From positions 60,819 through 124,818 of the forward strand of contig NZ_CAMHSK010000006.1 in assembly GCF_946187725.1 (NCBI RefSeq): 64,000 nucleotides of DNA. Direction: 5' to 3'. Origin of the DNA: an uncultured Treponema sp. Lineage in GTDB: Bacteria > Spirochaetota > Spirochaetia > Treponematales > Treponemataceae. Positions 32,989 through 42,474 of this stretch are shown piece by piece; the first letter of the stretch is position 1, and every line of letters starts with the position of its first letter. The notes below the pieces were generated by a model. The model saw only the letters and a list, made by a program, of their open reading frames with translations. It was not told the DNA's origin and ran no database searches. A program made the position numbers and the translations under genes.

Positions 32989-34365
32989 ATGATACGAAAG
33001 ATTTTATTTTCTAGTCTTATTGCAGTTTCTCTGTTGATTTTAGGAACAAAAGTCTCACCGCTCAAAAAGAGCAAGGCTGATTCAAAAACCGAAATTGCCA
33101 GAAACAAGCTTGTCGCTGAACACATTCATGATGAACTCAATCTCGTTGTAGAAAAACCGATTATCATCACGCAGACAATATGCGTTGATGAACTGCTCAA
33201 AAATGCGCTAAAAAACGAAAAATCTGTCAGCGAAAAAGATATGGAAGCTCTGATAAGTTCATATCTCAACTCAATCAAAGAACAATTCGGTTACACAGCG
33301 GTCTTCGTCATTTCTGAGAAAACCCGCCGCTATTACACTCCGCAGGGAATTGCAAAAATCGTAAATCCAGAAGTCGATCCTTACGATGACTGGTATAGAT
33401 TCTTCATTGATTCAAAAGAACCCTATAAGCTCGATACTGACCGCAATGAAATGTATAACTATCGCTGGACGGTCTATGTAAATGCACGCGTTACAGATGT
33501 CGACGGAACGCTTCTTGGTGTTTGCGGTGTAGGTGTCCTTATGGATGAACTCCAGGAAATAGTCACCGCTGCCGAAAAACGCTACGGTTTTAAGGTAAAT
33601 CTTATAAACACAGAAGGACTTGTACAGGTAGACAGTAACTCAAATAATATCGAAAGTGTTTACATCTCTGACGCGCTCAAAGACGACGCTTCAAATGCTG
33701 CCTTCACATACAACAAAAATTCTTCTGACGGCTACCGCATGACCCGCTATATGAGCAATCTGGACTGGTTCCTTGTAGTACAGACTTTTAGCACGAGTGT
33801 AATTAATTCAGGGAATACAATTTTTGTCATCGCGTTGTATGTCCTTCTCTCGCTCGCATTGCTCCTTTCATTAACACTTATCTGGAAAGCACCGGTACAT
33901 GTAGAATCTCAGGGTTCAGAACTTACGGATTCACTCACTGGTCTTCCAAATCGCAATTATCTGCATGAATCTTATGGAGAACAGGGAATTTTCAACACGA
34001 CACGCTACAAATCACTGGCCATGTTCGATATTGACAGTTTCAAGACTATTACCGAAAAGCGCGATGGAAACAAAATTCTGCTTGGAATCGTGGATTCTAT
34101 GAAAAACTGCGTGAACGAGAGGGGAATTATCTTCCGATGGGCAGACGACAAATTCATGATTTTCCTTGAGATGGATATAAGTGAAGCAGAATCAAAAATC
34201 ACTGAACTTTGCGCGCAAATCAAATCAGCACTTAATGTCACGCTTTCGGTCGGCATCGTAAAAGTTGATTTATCAGAAAGCATAAAGACGAACTACCACC
34301 GTGCGGTAAAACTTTGCCACAGCGTAAAGGCAGAAGGCGGAAACGGAGTTTTCGTAGAGAAATAG
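32989..34365 (+). CDS. CACHE-GGDEF protein with degenerate active site
   Basis: 458 residues. TM1 (about 5-22), a dCACHE-like periplasmic sensor (about 35-275; YYTPQGIAKIVNPEVDPYDD, DWYRFFIDS), TM2 (about 280-305) and a GGDEF domain (about 315-455). The signature site reads RWADDKFMIF instead of GG(D/E)EF, keeping one Asp but losing the Gly and the Glu, so diguanylate cyclase activity is unlikely. It may sense and dimerise only. It is the first gene of a four-gene signalling operon; TAGAAT (32977-32982) lies six bases before the ATG. It is a tandem paralogue of the next gene. Confidence 0.88.
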   Translation: MIRKILFSSLIAVSLLILGTKVSPLKKSKADSKTEIARNKLVAEHIHDELNLVVEKPIIITQTICVDELLKNALKNEKSVSEKDMEALISSYLNSIKEQFGYTAVFVISEKTRRYYTPQGIAKIVNPEVDPYDDWYRFFIDSKEPYKLDTDRNEMYNYRWTVYVNARVTDVDGTLLGVCGVGVLMDELQEIVTAAEKRYGFKVNLINTEGLVQVDSNSNNIESVYISDALKDDASNAAFTYNKNSSDGYRMTRYMSNLDWFLVVQTFSTSVINSGNTIFVIALYVLLSLALLLSLTLIWKAPVHVESQGSELTDSLTGLPNRNYLHESYGEQGIFNTTRYKSLAMFDIDSFKTITEKRDGNKILLGIVDSMKNCVNERGIIFRWADDKFMIFLEMDISEAESKITELCAQIKSALNVTLSVGIVKVDLSESIKTNYHRAVKLCHSVKAEGGNGVFVEK

Positions 34366-34395
34366 CAAACTAAGTTCAATAAGGGAGGCTTTTTA

Positions 34396-35757
34396 ATGAG
34401 ACAGAAGGTTACAATTCTTTCATTGGCTTTAGCATTTTGTGCCGTGCTTGCTTATATCAGCATATCCGTTCTGACCTTTGACACTAGTATAGAAGAAAAC
34501 AGAACTGTAATGGCACACCACTTATTTGATGAGCTTTACGGAAAATTTGAAAAACCAGTAACTGTCTCAAAATCAATTTCCGAAAATGAACTTTTGATAG
34601 ACCTTCTTAAAAACGAAACGCAGTATGAAAGCAGCGAAATCGAAAAAATTGTCTGCGGATACCTTTCTTCGATTTCCAAAACCTTTAAATTTTATCCTGT
34701 AAATATTGTCTCAGAAAAAACACGGCGATACTACACTATGAACGGAATTGCAAAAATCCTTGATCCTGAAAACGAGCCGAATGATGACTGGTATCAGTTT
34801 TTTGTCAACTCAAACAAAAAGATGAAGATTGTCATCGACCGCGACAAGGTTTATGACTACAGATGGGCACTTTTTATAAACCGACGGATTGAAGACGAAG
34901 GAAAGCTTCTTGGTATGAGCGGCATCGGGCTTTTTATAGACGATTTACGAGAAGAAATGCTTAAAGAAGAAAAGAAGCACGGTGTAAAAGTTACTTTCAT
35001 CAACAAAGACGGTCTGGTCCAAATGGACACCAACGAAGCAAATATCGAAAATACCTACATTTCAGAAGCGCTCACGGACGGCGCAGAAAACGGCGATTTT
35101 GTCTACACTGTCAAGAAAAACGGAAGCTGGCGCATTACCAGCTACATACCAGAAATCGAATGGTATCTTGTTATACAGGATTTTGACCCGTCCGATGACG
35201 ACAGTTTGCTTCCTGCCTTTATTGTTCTGTTTATTCTGACGATTCTTTTGTTTGCCCTATTGATTAAAGCTCAAATCAAAAAAACTCAGCCTGAAATCAT
35301 ACGAAACGATAATCCGCATGATTTTCTCACAGGGCTTCCAAACCGCAACTATCTGAACGAAGCTTATGGCGAACAGGGAATTTTCAATACGACGCGATAC
35401 AAATCGCTTGCCATGTTCGACATTGACCGATTTAAGACAACGAACGAAACCCGCGACGGAAACAAACTTTTGCTCGGAATCGTGGAACTTACAAAAAAAT
35501 GCGTAAACGAGCATGGAATCATCTTCCGCTGGGCTGGCGATGAATTCGTCTTTTTCCTCGAATTTGACATCACTGAAGCAGAAAAACGGTTTAACGACCT
35601 ATGCAGAGAAATAAAAGAAAAACTCGATGTTACGATTTCAGTCGGCATCGTGAAAGTTGATTTAACTGAAAGCATAAAGACGAACTATCATCGTGCGGTA
35701 CAGCTTTGCTATAAAGTAAAAGCCAATGGCGGAAATGGAGTGAGCATAGAAGAATGA
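34396..35757 (+). CDS. CACHE-GGDEF diguanylate cyclase
   Basis: 453 residues with the same layout as the preceding gene: TM1 (about 7-25), dCACHE-like sensor (YYTMNGIAKILDPENEPNDD, DWYQFFVNS), TM2 near 275-295 and GGDEF. The site reads RWAGDEFVFF; AGDEF variants are active in several studied cyclases, so this copy is the probable source of cyclic di-GMP. The stretch GLPNRNYL.E.YGEQGIFNTT and RYKSLAMFDID is almost identical in both paralogues, more so than the sensors. GGGAGG precedes the ATG; the stop overlaps the kinase start by four bases. Confidence 0.9.
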   Translation: MRQKVTILSLALAFCAVLAYISISVLTFDTSIEENRTVMAHHLFDELYGKFEKPVTVSKSISENELLIDLLKNETQYESSEIEKIVCGYLSSISKTFKFYPVNIVSEKTRRYYTMNGIAKILDPENEPNDDWYQFFVNSNKKMKIVIDRDKVYDYRWALFINRRIEDEGKLLGMSGIGLFIDDLREEMLKEEKKHGVKVTFINKDGLVQMDTNEANIENTYISEALTDGAENGDFVYTVKKNGSWRITSYIPEIEWYLVIQDFDPSDDDSLLPAFIVLFILTILLFALLIKAQIKKTQPEIIRNDNPHDFLTGLPNRNYLNEAYGEQGIFNTTRYKSLAMFDIDRFKTTNETRDGNKLLLGIVELTKKCVNEHGIIFRWAGDEFVFFLEFDITEAEKRFNDLCREIKEKLDVTISVGIVKVDLTESIKTNYHRAVQLCYKVKANGGNGVSIEE

Positions 35758-38700
35758 AAAAGAAATACAAGCAGTCGCTTCGAACACAAACAATTGGAAC
35801 ATGTATTTTCCTGGTTCTCTTTGCGTTTTTTCTTACAGCAGGTGTTATCCTCTTGCGTGAAGTGCGTGACGGCAAAACAACGCTCATGTCTTCAATGAAC
35901 ATCACTGCCGACAAAAAAGCACTTGAACTTGATTTCAGTATGCTTTCCGTGGAACGAGCCGTTTTTAATGCACAAGATTACATTCTTCGCACTATCGATG
36001 AAGACCGGATTTTACGCGACAGTCAGTACGAAAAAGAATACATGGCTGCCCTTGGCAAAGAATTGATTTCGCTCACAGGAATCGCGCAGGATGCAATGTC
36101 ACTTTATTTCCGTCTTAACATCGAAAAATTTGGCGGAAAACGGGGCATTTTCCTTGAAGGCGATATAAAACGAGGTTTCATAAGCGTAAGTCCCACTGAC
36201 CTTTCACTTTACAATCCAAATGACATTGAACATGTCGGCTGGTATTACATTCCTCTCTGGAAAAAGTCTCCTGTCTGGACTGCCCCGTACGAAAACAAAA
36301 ATCTCGGTATCACGATGATTTCTTTCATCATCCCTATCTATAAAGATAACTCATTTTTGGGTGTAGTCGGCATGGACATAAATCTTGCTACAATCAAAAA
36401 TGTCATTGATACACTGCCTGTCGAAAATCAACTCGCAATTCTCATCTCTGAAGATGGCAGCCTTATTTACTTCAATAATGCACATCTTTCGCAGCAAACT
36501 GATTTAATAAAACAGACGGCTGACATTAGCGAGATTATGGATATATTCAGCACCCCGGACGATGGGGAACTTTCAACCTTCAACTGGAATAACGATACGC
36601 ATTACGGAATCAAACGCAAGCTCCAAAACGATATGATTCTTATTGTATCCATATCAGAAAAAGCAATGCAAATCGTTAGAAAACAAATGCTGATGCCAAT
36701 TCTGCTTACTTTTTTAGCGGTCTTGCTGCTCACGATTCTGGCACTTTATCTTGCGCTCAAAAATATCATCAAGCCAATCAGTATAATCTCTGACGCGACC
36801 TTCAAACTGGCACGAGGCGAACTCAACATCAAGATTCCTTACGAATCAAACAATGAGCTCGGCAAGCTTTCAAACAATATCCGCATGATGATAACTCAGA
36901 TGCAGGAATACATCGAATACATCCGCGAGCAGATCGAAAAAGAACGAACCGAAAAAGAAGCCGCAATCTCTGGAAGCAAGAGCAAAAGCGAATTCCTGGC
37001 CAGCATTTATTTTTCACTGCATGAACTTGACTTAAACACGGACACCTTTACCGAAATTCAAGTTCACAGCGAAGTCGCAAAATCAATCGGCAACTCGATG
37101 AAAAACGCAAGGGCAACGGTTCGCCGTGTAATGGAAGAACGCGTAATGAACACAGGAAAGGAACGCGAAGATTTCATGGAATTCATCAATTTCGACACTC
37201 TCGAAGAGCGCATGAAGGGCAAAAAATCCATAGCACATGAATTCAAAGGCGCACTCGGAAGCTGGTGCCGCGCACGATTCATCCTGGTTGACCGCAATCC
37301 CGACGGCACGCTTCATCATGTTCTTTGGGCAATCGAAAATATCGCGGAAGAACGGGCAGTTCGCGAAAAACTCCAGAGCGAGGCTGAACGGCAAACTGCG
37401 GCTTCACAGGCAAAGAGTGCCTTCCTTGCAAACATGAGTCACGAAATCCGCACACCAATCAACGCGGTTCTCGGCATGGATGAAATGATTCTCCGCGAAT
37501 CAAATGATAAAACGATTCTGGGATATGCGGCAAACATCAAAACAGCAAGTTCAAATCTTCTTTCTATAGTAAACGATATTCTTGATTTCTCAAAAATCGA
37601 AGCCGGAAAGATGGAGCTTATCCCCGAAAATTACGATATTTCTTCAGTCGTGGTCGATTTAGTGAATATGATTAGCGAGCGAGCCAAAAAGAAAGGACTC
37701 AATTTCATTCTTCAGGCTGACCCGACCATTCCAAAATCGCTTTACGGTGACAGCATCCGAATCAAACAGTGTATCTTAAATCTTCTGACAAACGCCGTAA
37801 AATACACTCACAAAGGAAGCGTCAAGCTAGAAATTAGTTGTGACAAGTTAGAAGGCGAAAATAAAATTCTTCTCAAAGTCAGCGTAAAGGACACTGGAAT
37901 CGGCATCAAAGAAGAAGACATGAAACGGCTCTTCTCGCCATTTGAACGAATCGAAGAAAACCGGAACAAAACAATCGAAGGCACGGGTTTAGGCATGAGC
38001 ATCGTCATGAAAATGCTCGCCATGATGAACACAAAACTCGATGTAAAAAGCGTCTACGGTTCGGGTTCGGAATTCTCTTTTGTGGTAGAGCAGGGCGTTG
38101 TGGACTGGCAGGAAGTCGGCGACATCAATACAGCCTACGAAGAAAGCATTGAAACGATGGCCCGCTACAAAGAAAAGCTGCACGCTCCAAAAGCACATCT
38201 TCTCTTTGTCGATGATACCGAAATGAACCTCGAAGTCATAAAAGGACTTCTGAAAAAGACTGGAATCAAGCTGGACACCGTTTTGAGCGGAAAAGCAGCT
38301 CTCGAAAAGGTCAAAGAAAATTGCTACGACATTATTTTCATTGACCACAGAATGCCCGAAATGGACGGAATTGAAACGCTCCACGCAATGCAGTCAATGG
38401 CAGACAACAAATCAAAAGGAAAGCCATGCGTCGCACTCACGGCAAACGCACTAACCGGCGTAAAGAAAATGTATCTTGAAGAAGGGTTCACCGACTATCT
38501 TTCTAAACCAGTAAATCCTGAAAAACTCGAAGAAATGATTCGCCGCTATCTCCCGGAAGATTATATAGAAGAAAATTGGGAAGATGAATCAGAAGAAAAC
38601 GATGATGAAGCAAAATCTGAAATCCTTGAAAAACTCCGCGGCATCGAAGGAATTGATGCAGATGCGGCCATTGCAAACTGTGCCACAAGCGATATCCTTG

Positions 38701-39206
38701 AAAACGCAGTCAAAAATTTTTACAATACAATCGATGATAAAAAATCTGAATTAGAAAAATTCTTTGCCAACGAGGATTGGGAAAATTACTGCACGAAAGT
38801 TCACGCCCTCAAAAGCAGTTCGCGTCTGATTGGTGCACTTGACCTCTCTCAAAAAGCGGCCTGGCTCGAAGAAAAATCAGAAAAAAAGGAAGCGGATGAA
38901 ATTCGTGCAAAACACCCTGAACTTATGGAACTTTACGCAAGTTTCAAAGAAAAACTCAATTCAATCGTAAACAGCGGAGAAGAAACTTCCTCTGAAAAGA
39001 GCGAAATTTCCGAATCCGAATTAAAAGATAAACTTGCAAGGTTAAACGCCTGTGCAATCAGTTTTGACATGGACGGCATGGATGAAATAATGGCAGAATT
39101 TTCAGCCTTTAAGATTCCGCCTTCATTCGCTGAAAAATTTGATAAAATCCGCACCGCCGCAACGAATGTGGATTTTAAGGAACTCAGAAATCTTCTGAAG
39201 GAATAA
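35754..39206 (+). CDS. Hybrid sensor histidine kinase with receiver and HPt domains
   Basis: 1150 residues. TM1 (about 16-36), dCACHE sensor (about 40-310), TM2 (about 325-345), HAMP (about 346-400), a PAS-like region (about 415-555), HisKA with SHEIRTP (phospho-His near 562), HATPase with NAVKYT, DTGIGI and GTGLGM, a receiver domain with phospho-Asp near 863 in FIDHRMPEMDG, an acidic linker, and an HPt domain with the His in VHALKSSSRLIG near 1017. Phosphate would pass His-Asp-His to a separate response regulator, most likely the product of the next gene. Start overlaps the upstream cyclase stop (ATGA), so expression is coupled. Confidence 0.93.
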   Translation: MKKKYKQSLRTQTIGTCIFLVLFAFFLTAGVILLREVRDGKTTLMSSMNITADKKALELDFSMLSVERAVFNAQDYILRTIDEDRILRDSQYEKEYMAALGKELISLTGIAQDAMSLYFRLNIEKFGGKRGIFLEGDIKRGFISVSPTDLSLYNPNDIEHVGWYYIPLWKKSPVWTAPYENKNLGITMISFIIPIYKDNSFLGVVGMDINLATIKNVIDTLPVENQLAILISEDGSLIYFNNAHLSQQTDLIKQTADISEIMDIFSTPDDGELSTFNWNNDTHYGIKRKLQNDMILIVSISEKAMQIVRKQMLMPILLTFLAVLLLTILALYLALKNIIKPISIISDATFKLARGELNIKIPYESNNELGKLSNNIRMMITQMQEYIEYIREQIEKERTEKEAAISGSKSKSEFLASIYFSLHELDLNTDTFTEIQVHSEVAKSIGNSMKNARATVRRVMEERVMNTGKEREDFMEFINFDTLEERMKGKKSIAHEFKGALGSWCRARFILVDRNPDGTLHHVLWAIENIAEERAVREKLQSEAERQTAASQAKSAFLANMSHEIRTPINAVLGMDEMILRESNDKTILGYAANIKTASSNLLSIVNDILDFSKIEAGKMELIPENYDISSVVVDLVNMISERAKKKGLNFILQADPTIPKSLYGDSIRIKQCILNLLTNAVKYTHKGSVKLEISCDKLEGENKILLKVSVKDTGIGIKEEDMKRLFSPFERIEENRNKTIEGTGLGMSIVMKMLAMMNTKLDVKSVYGSGSEFSFVVEQGVVDWQEVGDINTAYEESIETMARYKEKLHAPKAHLLFVDDTEMNLEVIKGLLKKTGIKLDTVLSGKAALEKVKENCYDIIFIDHRMPEMDGIETLHAMQSMADNKSKGKPCVALTANALTGVKKMYLEEGFTDYLSKPVNPEKLEEMIRRYLPEDYIEENWEDESEENDDEAKSEILEKLRGIEGIDADAAIANCATSDILENAVKNFYNTIDDKKSELEKFFANEDWENYCTKVHALKSSSRLIGALDLSQKAAWLEEKSEKKEADEIRAKHPELMELYASFKEKLNSIVNSGEETSSEKSEISESELKDKLARLNACAISFDMDGMDEIMAEFSAFKIPPSFAEKFDKIRTAATNVDFKELRNLLKE

Positions 39207-39228
39207 TGCAATTTATAAGGAGTGCTTT

Positions 39229-39972
39229 ATGGTTAATGAAATCTATGTTGTAGGTGATGAATCTCAGCTTGCAGTAAGAACTTTTACAAAAAAACTGAGA
39301 GACTTTAACTGCAATTTTGAAGTGTTTGGTCCAAGCCCGGAAAATCTGTTTTTCCCGAACGACAAAACGATTCATGTCATCCTCTGTCTCACTGAAAGCA
39401 TAAATTTTGGGGTTGTAAGTTCACTTGCAAAAATGCAGCAGCGGATGAACATGTACATCTATATAATCGGAACTACCCCGCTTTCGCTAAACGACGAAAA
39501 AATCTACGCGAAGCTGCCATCGTTCCGCTTTCCGAACTACAATCTCGACATAAACCATCTGCTTGCAGTCATTGAAAGAAATGATGCCCCCAAAAAGAAG
39601 ATTCTCGTTGTTGACGATGAAGCCGTCATGCTCAGAAGCATTAAAGGCTGGCTCCAGAACGATTTTGATGTCACTGCCGTAAATTCCGGTGAAATGGCAC
39701 TTGAATTCCTCAATACACAGACAGTTGATTTGGTTCTCCTTGACTACAAAATGCCCGAAATGGACGGTTCTTTTGTGCTCGCAAAAATCAGATACGACGA
39801 AAGAATCAAAGATTTGCCGGTCATTTTCCTCACGGCAAAGGCCGACAAAGACGCAATCATGTCCGTTGTTAAGCTGAATCCGCAGGGCTACATCTTAAAG
39901 AGCAAAAGCCCCCAAGAAATCAAACAGACTGTCATCGATTTCTTCAAAAACAGGATTGTCAATTTCAATTAA
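39229..39972 (+). CDS. Response regulator with N-terminal sensor-like region, no output domain
   Basis: 247 residues. The N-terminal about 120 residues are alpha/beta and resemble a degenerate receiver fold (VVGDESQLAVRTFTKKLRD). The C-terminal half is a standard receiver: KKILVVDDEAVMLRSI, phospho-Asp near 172 in LVLLDYKMPEMDG, and FLTAKADK. There is no DNA-binding or enzymatic output, so it probably acts by protein contact and accepts phosphate from the HPt domain encoded upstream. AAGGAG precedes the ATG. Last gene of the 33-40 kb signalling operon. Confidence 0.88.
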   Translation: MVNEIYVVGDESQLAVRTFTKKLRDFNCNFEVFGPSPENLFFPNDKTIHVILCLTESINFGVVSSLAKMQQRMNMYIYIIGTTPLSLNDEKIYAKLPSFRFPNYNLDINHLLAVIERNDAPKKKILVVDDEAVMLRSIKGWLQNDFDVTAVNSGEMALEFLNTQTVDLVLLDYKMPEMDGSFVLAKIRYDERIKDLPVIFLTAKADKDAIMSVVKLNPQGYILKSKSPQEIKQTVIDFFKNRIVNFN

Positions 39973-40004
39973 TCTGGCAGGGATGTCTAAGAAGAAGTTT
40001 TTGC

Positions 40005-40132
40005 GGTGGTTGAGCCCTGCGCAACACAGTTGCTTCGGAGAATCGCTAAAATCGCAGTGCGATTTTTTAACGCTCCCTATGTCGAAACCACCTCATATAG
40101 TGTGAATGGTCATTTCGACAAGCTCAATGACC
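40005..40132. repeat. TTGAGC/TGTCGAA palindromic repeat units, two in tandem
   Basis: Unit 1: GGTGGTT-GAGC (40005-) pairs across an insert with GTCGA-AACCACC (ending 40092). Unit 2: GGTCATT (40108-40114), TCGACAAGCTC core, AATGACC (40126-40132), read in the opposite sense. The cores are the same (TTGAGCYTGTCGAA), but the arms differ and each pairs with its own partner. Unit 1 contains an inserted terminator hairpin (40048-40066). It fills the 207-base gap after the signalling operon. Confidence 0.65.
40048..40066 (+). terminator. Terminator of the signalling operon
   Basis: AAAATCGC (40048-40055), loop AGT, GCGATTTT (40059-40066), then two more T residues. A perfect 8-bp stem about 75 bases after the response regulator stop codon. 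Confidence 0.7.
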
Positions 40133-40179
40133 GTAACCACTGAACTTATCAGTCATCCCCAGTCTTTTAATTTGTCTGA

Positions 40180-41127
40180 ATGTATGTTAATCTGTTCTCG
40201 CTTATGAATATTAAACGCTTAATGGTCAAGCTGAATCAGGTTTCTTCCATGTATATTGGCAGAATCATGTACGCCCTGTTTCTCATGTCGATTCTGGAAA
40301 CACTAAGTTTTTTTGCGATTCTGTCACCATCACTTCGAATGGCTCAAACTGGCTCCAGTCTGCTTATCTCCAGAATCCTTATGCTTGCACTTGCTTTCAT
40401 CGCACTATGCGTCTGGCTCACCTTTCAATTCGGTTTCGCCGTCATGCTTTTAAGAATGACCAGAAAGCAGCATGTGACTCTCGGTCATATTTTCATCGGC
40501 TTCAAGTGCTTTGGCAATGTACGCAAAGTAATTTTTGCCTTTGCAGGGATTTTTTCAGTTCTTGTCATAATTGCCCGCTTTGCCGCAAAATTCATTTTTT
40601 CACAAATCAATCCTGATTTTTCGTTCCAGCTCATTTCCATCGAAGAACTTCAGGCAGCAAGCGAAAATACAGAGCTAATCTCAGATTTTATGCTGAATAC
40701 ACTCACTTTCATGGGGATTTTCATCGTAATTCTTTTTCTGATTGGATTGTTCACTTTAATTCACTTTGTATTCGTTTTTAACCTGCATTTTGACAATCCG
40801 AATTTGAAGGTTCCAGATTTGTTTAATCAGAGTGCAAAACTTATGCGCAAAAATGTTTTCCGTCTGATTGTTTTTGCAATCCGTGCAGGCGGAAAGCAGC
40901 TTTTGGCCGCAATTTTCCTTGCATTGATTGTAAATTTCATCCCAGAAGAAAAGGCATCTGCCCTTTCAATTCTTGTCTTCCTTCTGAACATTGCGTATTT
41001 CGTAAATCTTTACACTGCAATGATACGGATTTACCTCACGGTGCCAGTTCTTTACGAAGAACTTCAGAATCAACACTCCAAACCTGAAAATCCATTACTG
41101 ATTCGCACTGATGAACAGGAATTGTAA
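40180..41127 (+). CDS. Polytopic membrane protein, function unknown
   Basis: 315 residues with about six hydrophobic segments (near 30-50, 65-90, 118-138, 178-205, 235-255, 262-285) and polar tails. The pattern loosely resembles the DUF975-type integral membrane proteins, but no diagnostic motif is certain. The start is ambiguous: ATG 40180 is used here, while ATG 40204 (MNIKRLMVKL) is eight codons in and also plausible; neither has a Shine-Dalgarno site. It may be co-transcribed with yigZ (gap 33 bases). Confidence 0.75.
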   Translation: MYVNLFSLMNIKRLMVKLNQVSSMYIGRIMYALFLMSILETLSFFAILSPSLRMAQTGSSLLISRILMLALAFIALCVWLTFQFGFAVMLLRMTRKQHVTLGHIFIGFKCFGNVRKVIFAFAGIFSVLVIIARFAAKFIFSQINPDFSFQLISIEELQAASENTELISDFMLNTLTFMGIFIVILFLIGLFTLIHFVFVFNLHFDNPNLKVPDLFNQSAKLMRKNVFRLIVFAIRAGGKQLLAAIFLALIVNFIPEEKASALSILVFLLNIAYFVNLYTAMIRIYLTVPVLYEELQNQHSKPENPLLIRTDEQEL

Positions 41128-41160
41128 TCTGTGTCAGTCAGTGTAATCTGCGGTTAAAAA

Positions 41161-41763
41161 ATGCTTATACCTAAATCATACGCTTCGTGCGAACAGACAA
41201 TCAAAGGTTCTCGTTTTCTTTCTGAATTGTTCCCGATTTCTTCTCAGGCCGAGGTGCGCGAAAAAATCAAAAGCCAGAAACAGAAATATGCCGATTCAAC
41301 TCATGTGTGCCACGCTTTCATCTGCGGTAAAAATGCAGAATTGATGGGCATGAGCGATGACGGTGAACCCGGTGGAACTGCGGGCAGACCAATGCTCGAT
41401 GTTCTCAAAGGAAGCGGCGCAACGAATCTCCTTGTCACAATTACGCGCTGGTTTGGCGGTACACTTTTGGGAACTGGCGGGCTAGTCCATGCTTACGGTG
41501 ACGGCGTAAAAAATGTTCTCGCGGAATGTGATTTTGAAGAACTGGTCGAAAAATGCGTTTTTGACCTTAAATGCGATTATCAGCAGTATCAGGTTGTAAA
41601 GAAGATTTTTGAAAGTTTTACGCTTTACGATTTAAGTGAAGATTTCGGCGAGCTGATTTCGATTTCGGGCCAGATTGCAGAGAAAGATTTTGAATCGCTA
41701 AAACAGACCGTTTTTGATTCCACGAACGGCAAAATCACCGTAAATGTTAATCATAACTTCTGA
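41161..41763 (+). CDS. yigZ: YigZ/IMPACT-family protein
   Basis: 200 residues, the family's usual length. The UPF0029 signature is clear: HVCHAFICGKN, SDDGEPGGTAGRPMLDVL and TRWFGGTLLGTGGLVHAYGDGV, followed by the C-terminal DUF1949-type ferredoxin-like domain. In eukaryotes the relative IMPACT regulates translation-control kinase GCN2; the bacterial role is unclear, possibly linked to ribosomes. No Shine-Dalgarno site is obvious before the ATG, which follows the stop of the membrane protein gene by 33 bases. Confidence 0.93.
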   Translation: MLIPKSYASCEQTIKGSRFLSELFPISSQAEVREKIKSQKQKYADSTHVCHAFICGKNAELMGMSDDGEPGGTAGRPMLDVLKGSGATNLLVTITRWFGGTLLGTGGLVHAYGDGVKNVLAECDFEELVEKCVFDLKCDYQQYQVVKKIFESFTLYDLSEDFGELISISGQIAEKDFESLKQTVFDSTNGKITVNVNHNF

Positions 41764-41787
41764 CTTCTTTTTGCCGATAATATTTCT

Positions 41788-42354
41788 ATGAACAAAAAAA
41801 TATTCAGTCTTGGACTACTGCTTGCCCTTTTCACTTTACCGCTCTTTTCAAACTCTGGAGTTGAATTTGGAATCGGCTCAGGTTATGTTTTTTACGGCGA
41901 CAAAGAAACGAAAAACAGAAATAAAGCACTTGGAGACATAAATCAGACAATTTTTTGCATGGACGCACTCCTTTTGATGCCCATGAACAAGCAGCTCGTA
42001 TTTTCTGTAGGTGGAGACGCTGTATTTGACTTCCGATGGCAGGGTTCTGACCATATTTATCTCATGGATTACGCTCTTCTCGCCGGTTTTAGAGTTTACC
42101 CGAATTTAGGAGGCCTTTACGCATCCGTTGATTATGCCCTCGGCCGCCGCACTGATGTCATATCATTTGATGACCACGATCAAACACAGAAATCTTGCTG
42201 GGGAAATGGCTTTAAATTCGCTCTCGCCTACGATTTTTCATATCATTTGAACTCAATTGCGCCCGTTATTTGTGCAAGCCTGAAAAGCATGCCAAGAGGC
42301 GGTTCAAGAGACAATATTTTCTGCGTATCCGTAAAACTCAGCATGCATGATTAA
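41788..42354 (+). CDS. Exported protein, possible outer-membrane beta barrel
   Basis: 188 residues. A signal peptide (MNKKIFSLGLLLALFTLPLF, cleavage probably after FSN or SNS) is followed by alternating hydrophobic and glycine-rich strands (VEFGIGSGYVFYG, LVFSVGGDAVFDFRW, YALLAGFRVYPNLGG) typical of small outer-membrane barrels. No named family is recognised. GATAAT (41776-41781) ends six bases before the ATG. It stands 24 bases after yigZ but appears to have its own promoter. Confidence 0.75.
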   Translation: MNKKIFSLGLLLALFTLPLFSNSGVEFGIGSGYVFYGDKETKNRNKALGDINQTIFCMDALLLMPMNKQLVFSVGGDAVFDFRWQGSDHIYLMDYALLAGFRVYPNLGGLYASVDYALGRRTDVISFDDHDQTQKSCWGNGFKFALAYDFSYHLNSIAPVICASLKSMPRGGSRDNIFCVSVKLSMHD

Positions 42355-42418
42355 ATCCACGCCTGCAGCCTGAAATAGAGGTTTTCAAAGCCTGATTTTC
42401 CAAAGTCTCATAAAATCA

Positions 42419-42447
42419 TTGAAAATTCATTATTTTAGGTGTATCCT
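42419..42447 (+). promoter_or_regulatory. Promoter of the ASKHA protein gene
   Basis: TTGAAA (42419-42424), 17-base spacer, TATCCT (42442-42447); the ATG follows 27 bases later with AGGA in between. Confidence 0.6.
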
Positions 42448-42474
42448 ATTATATATTTATAAACAGGATTTTTT

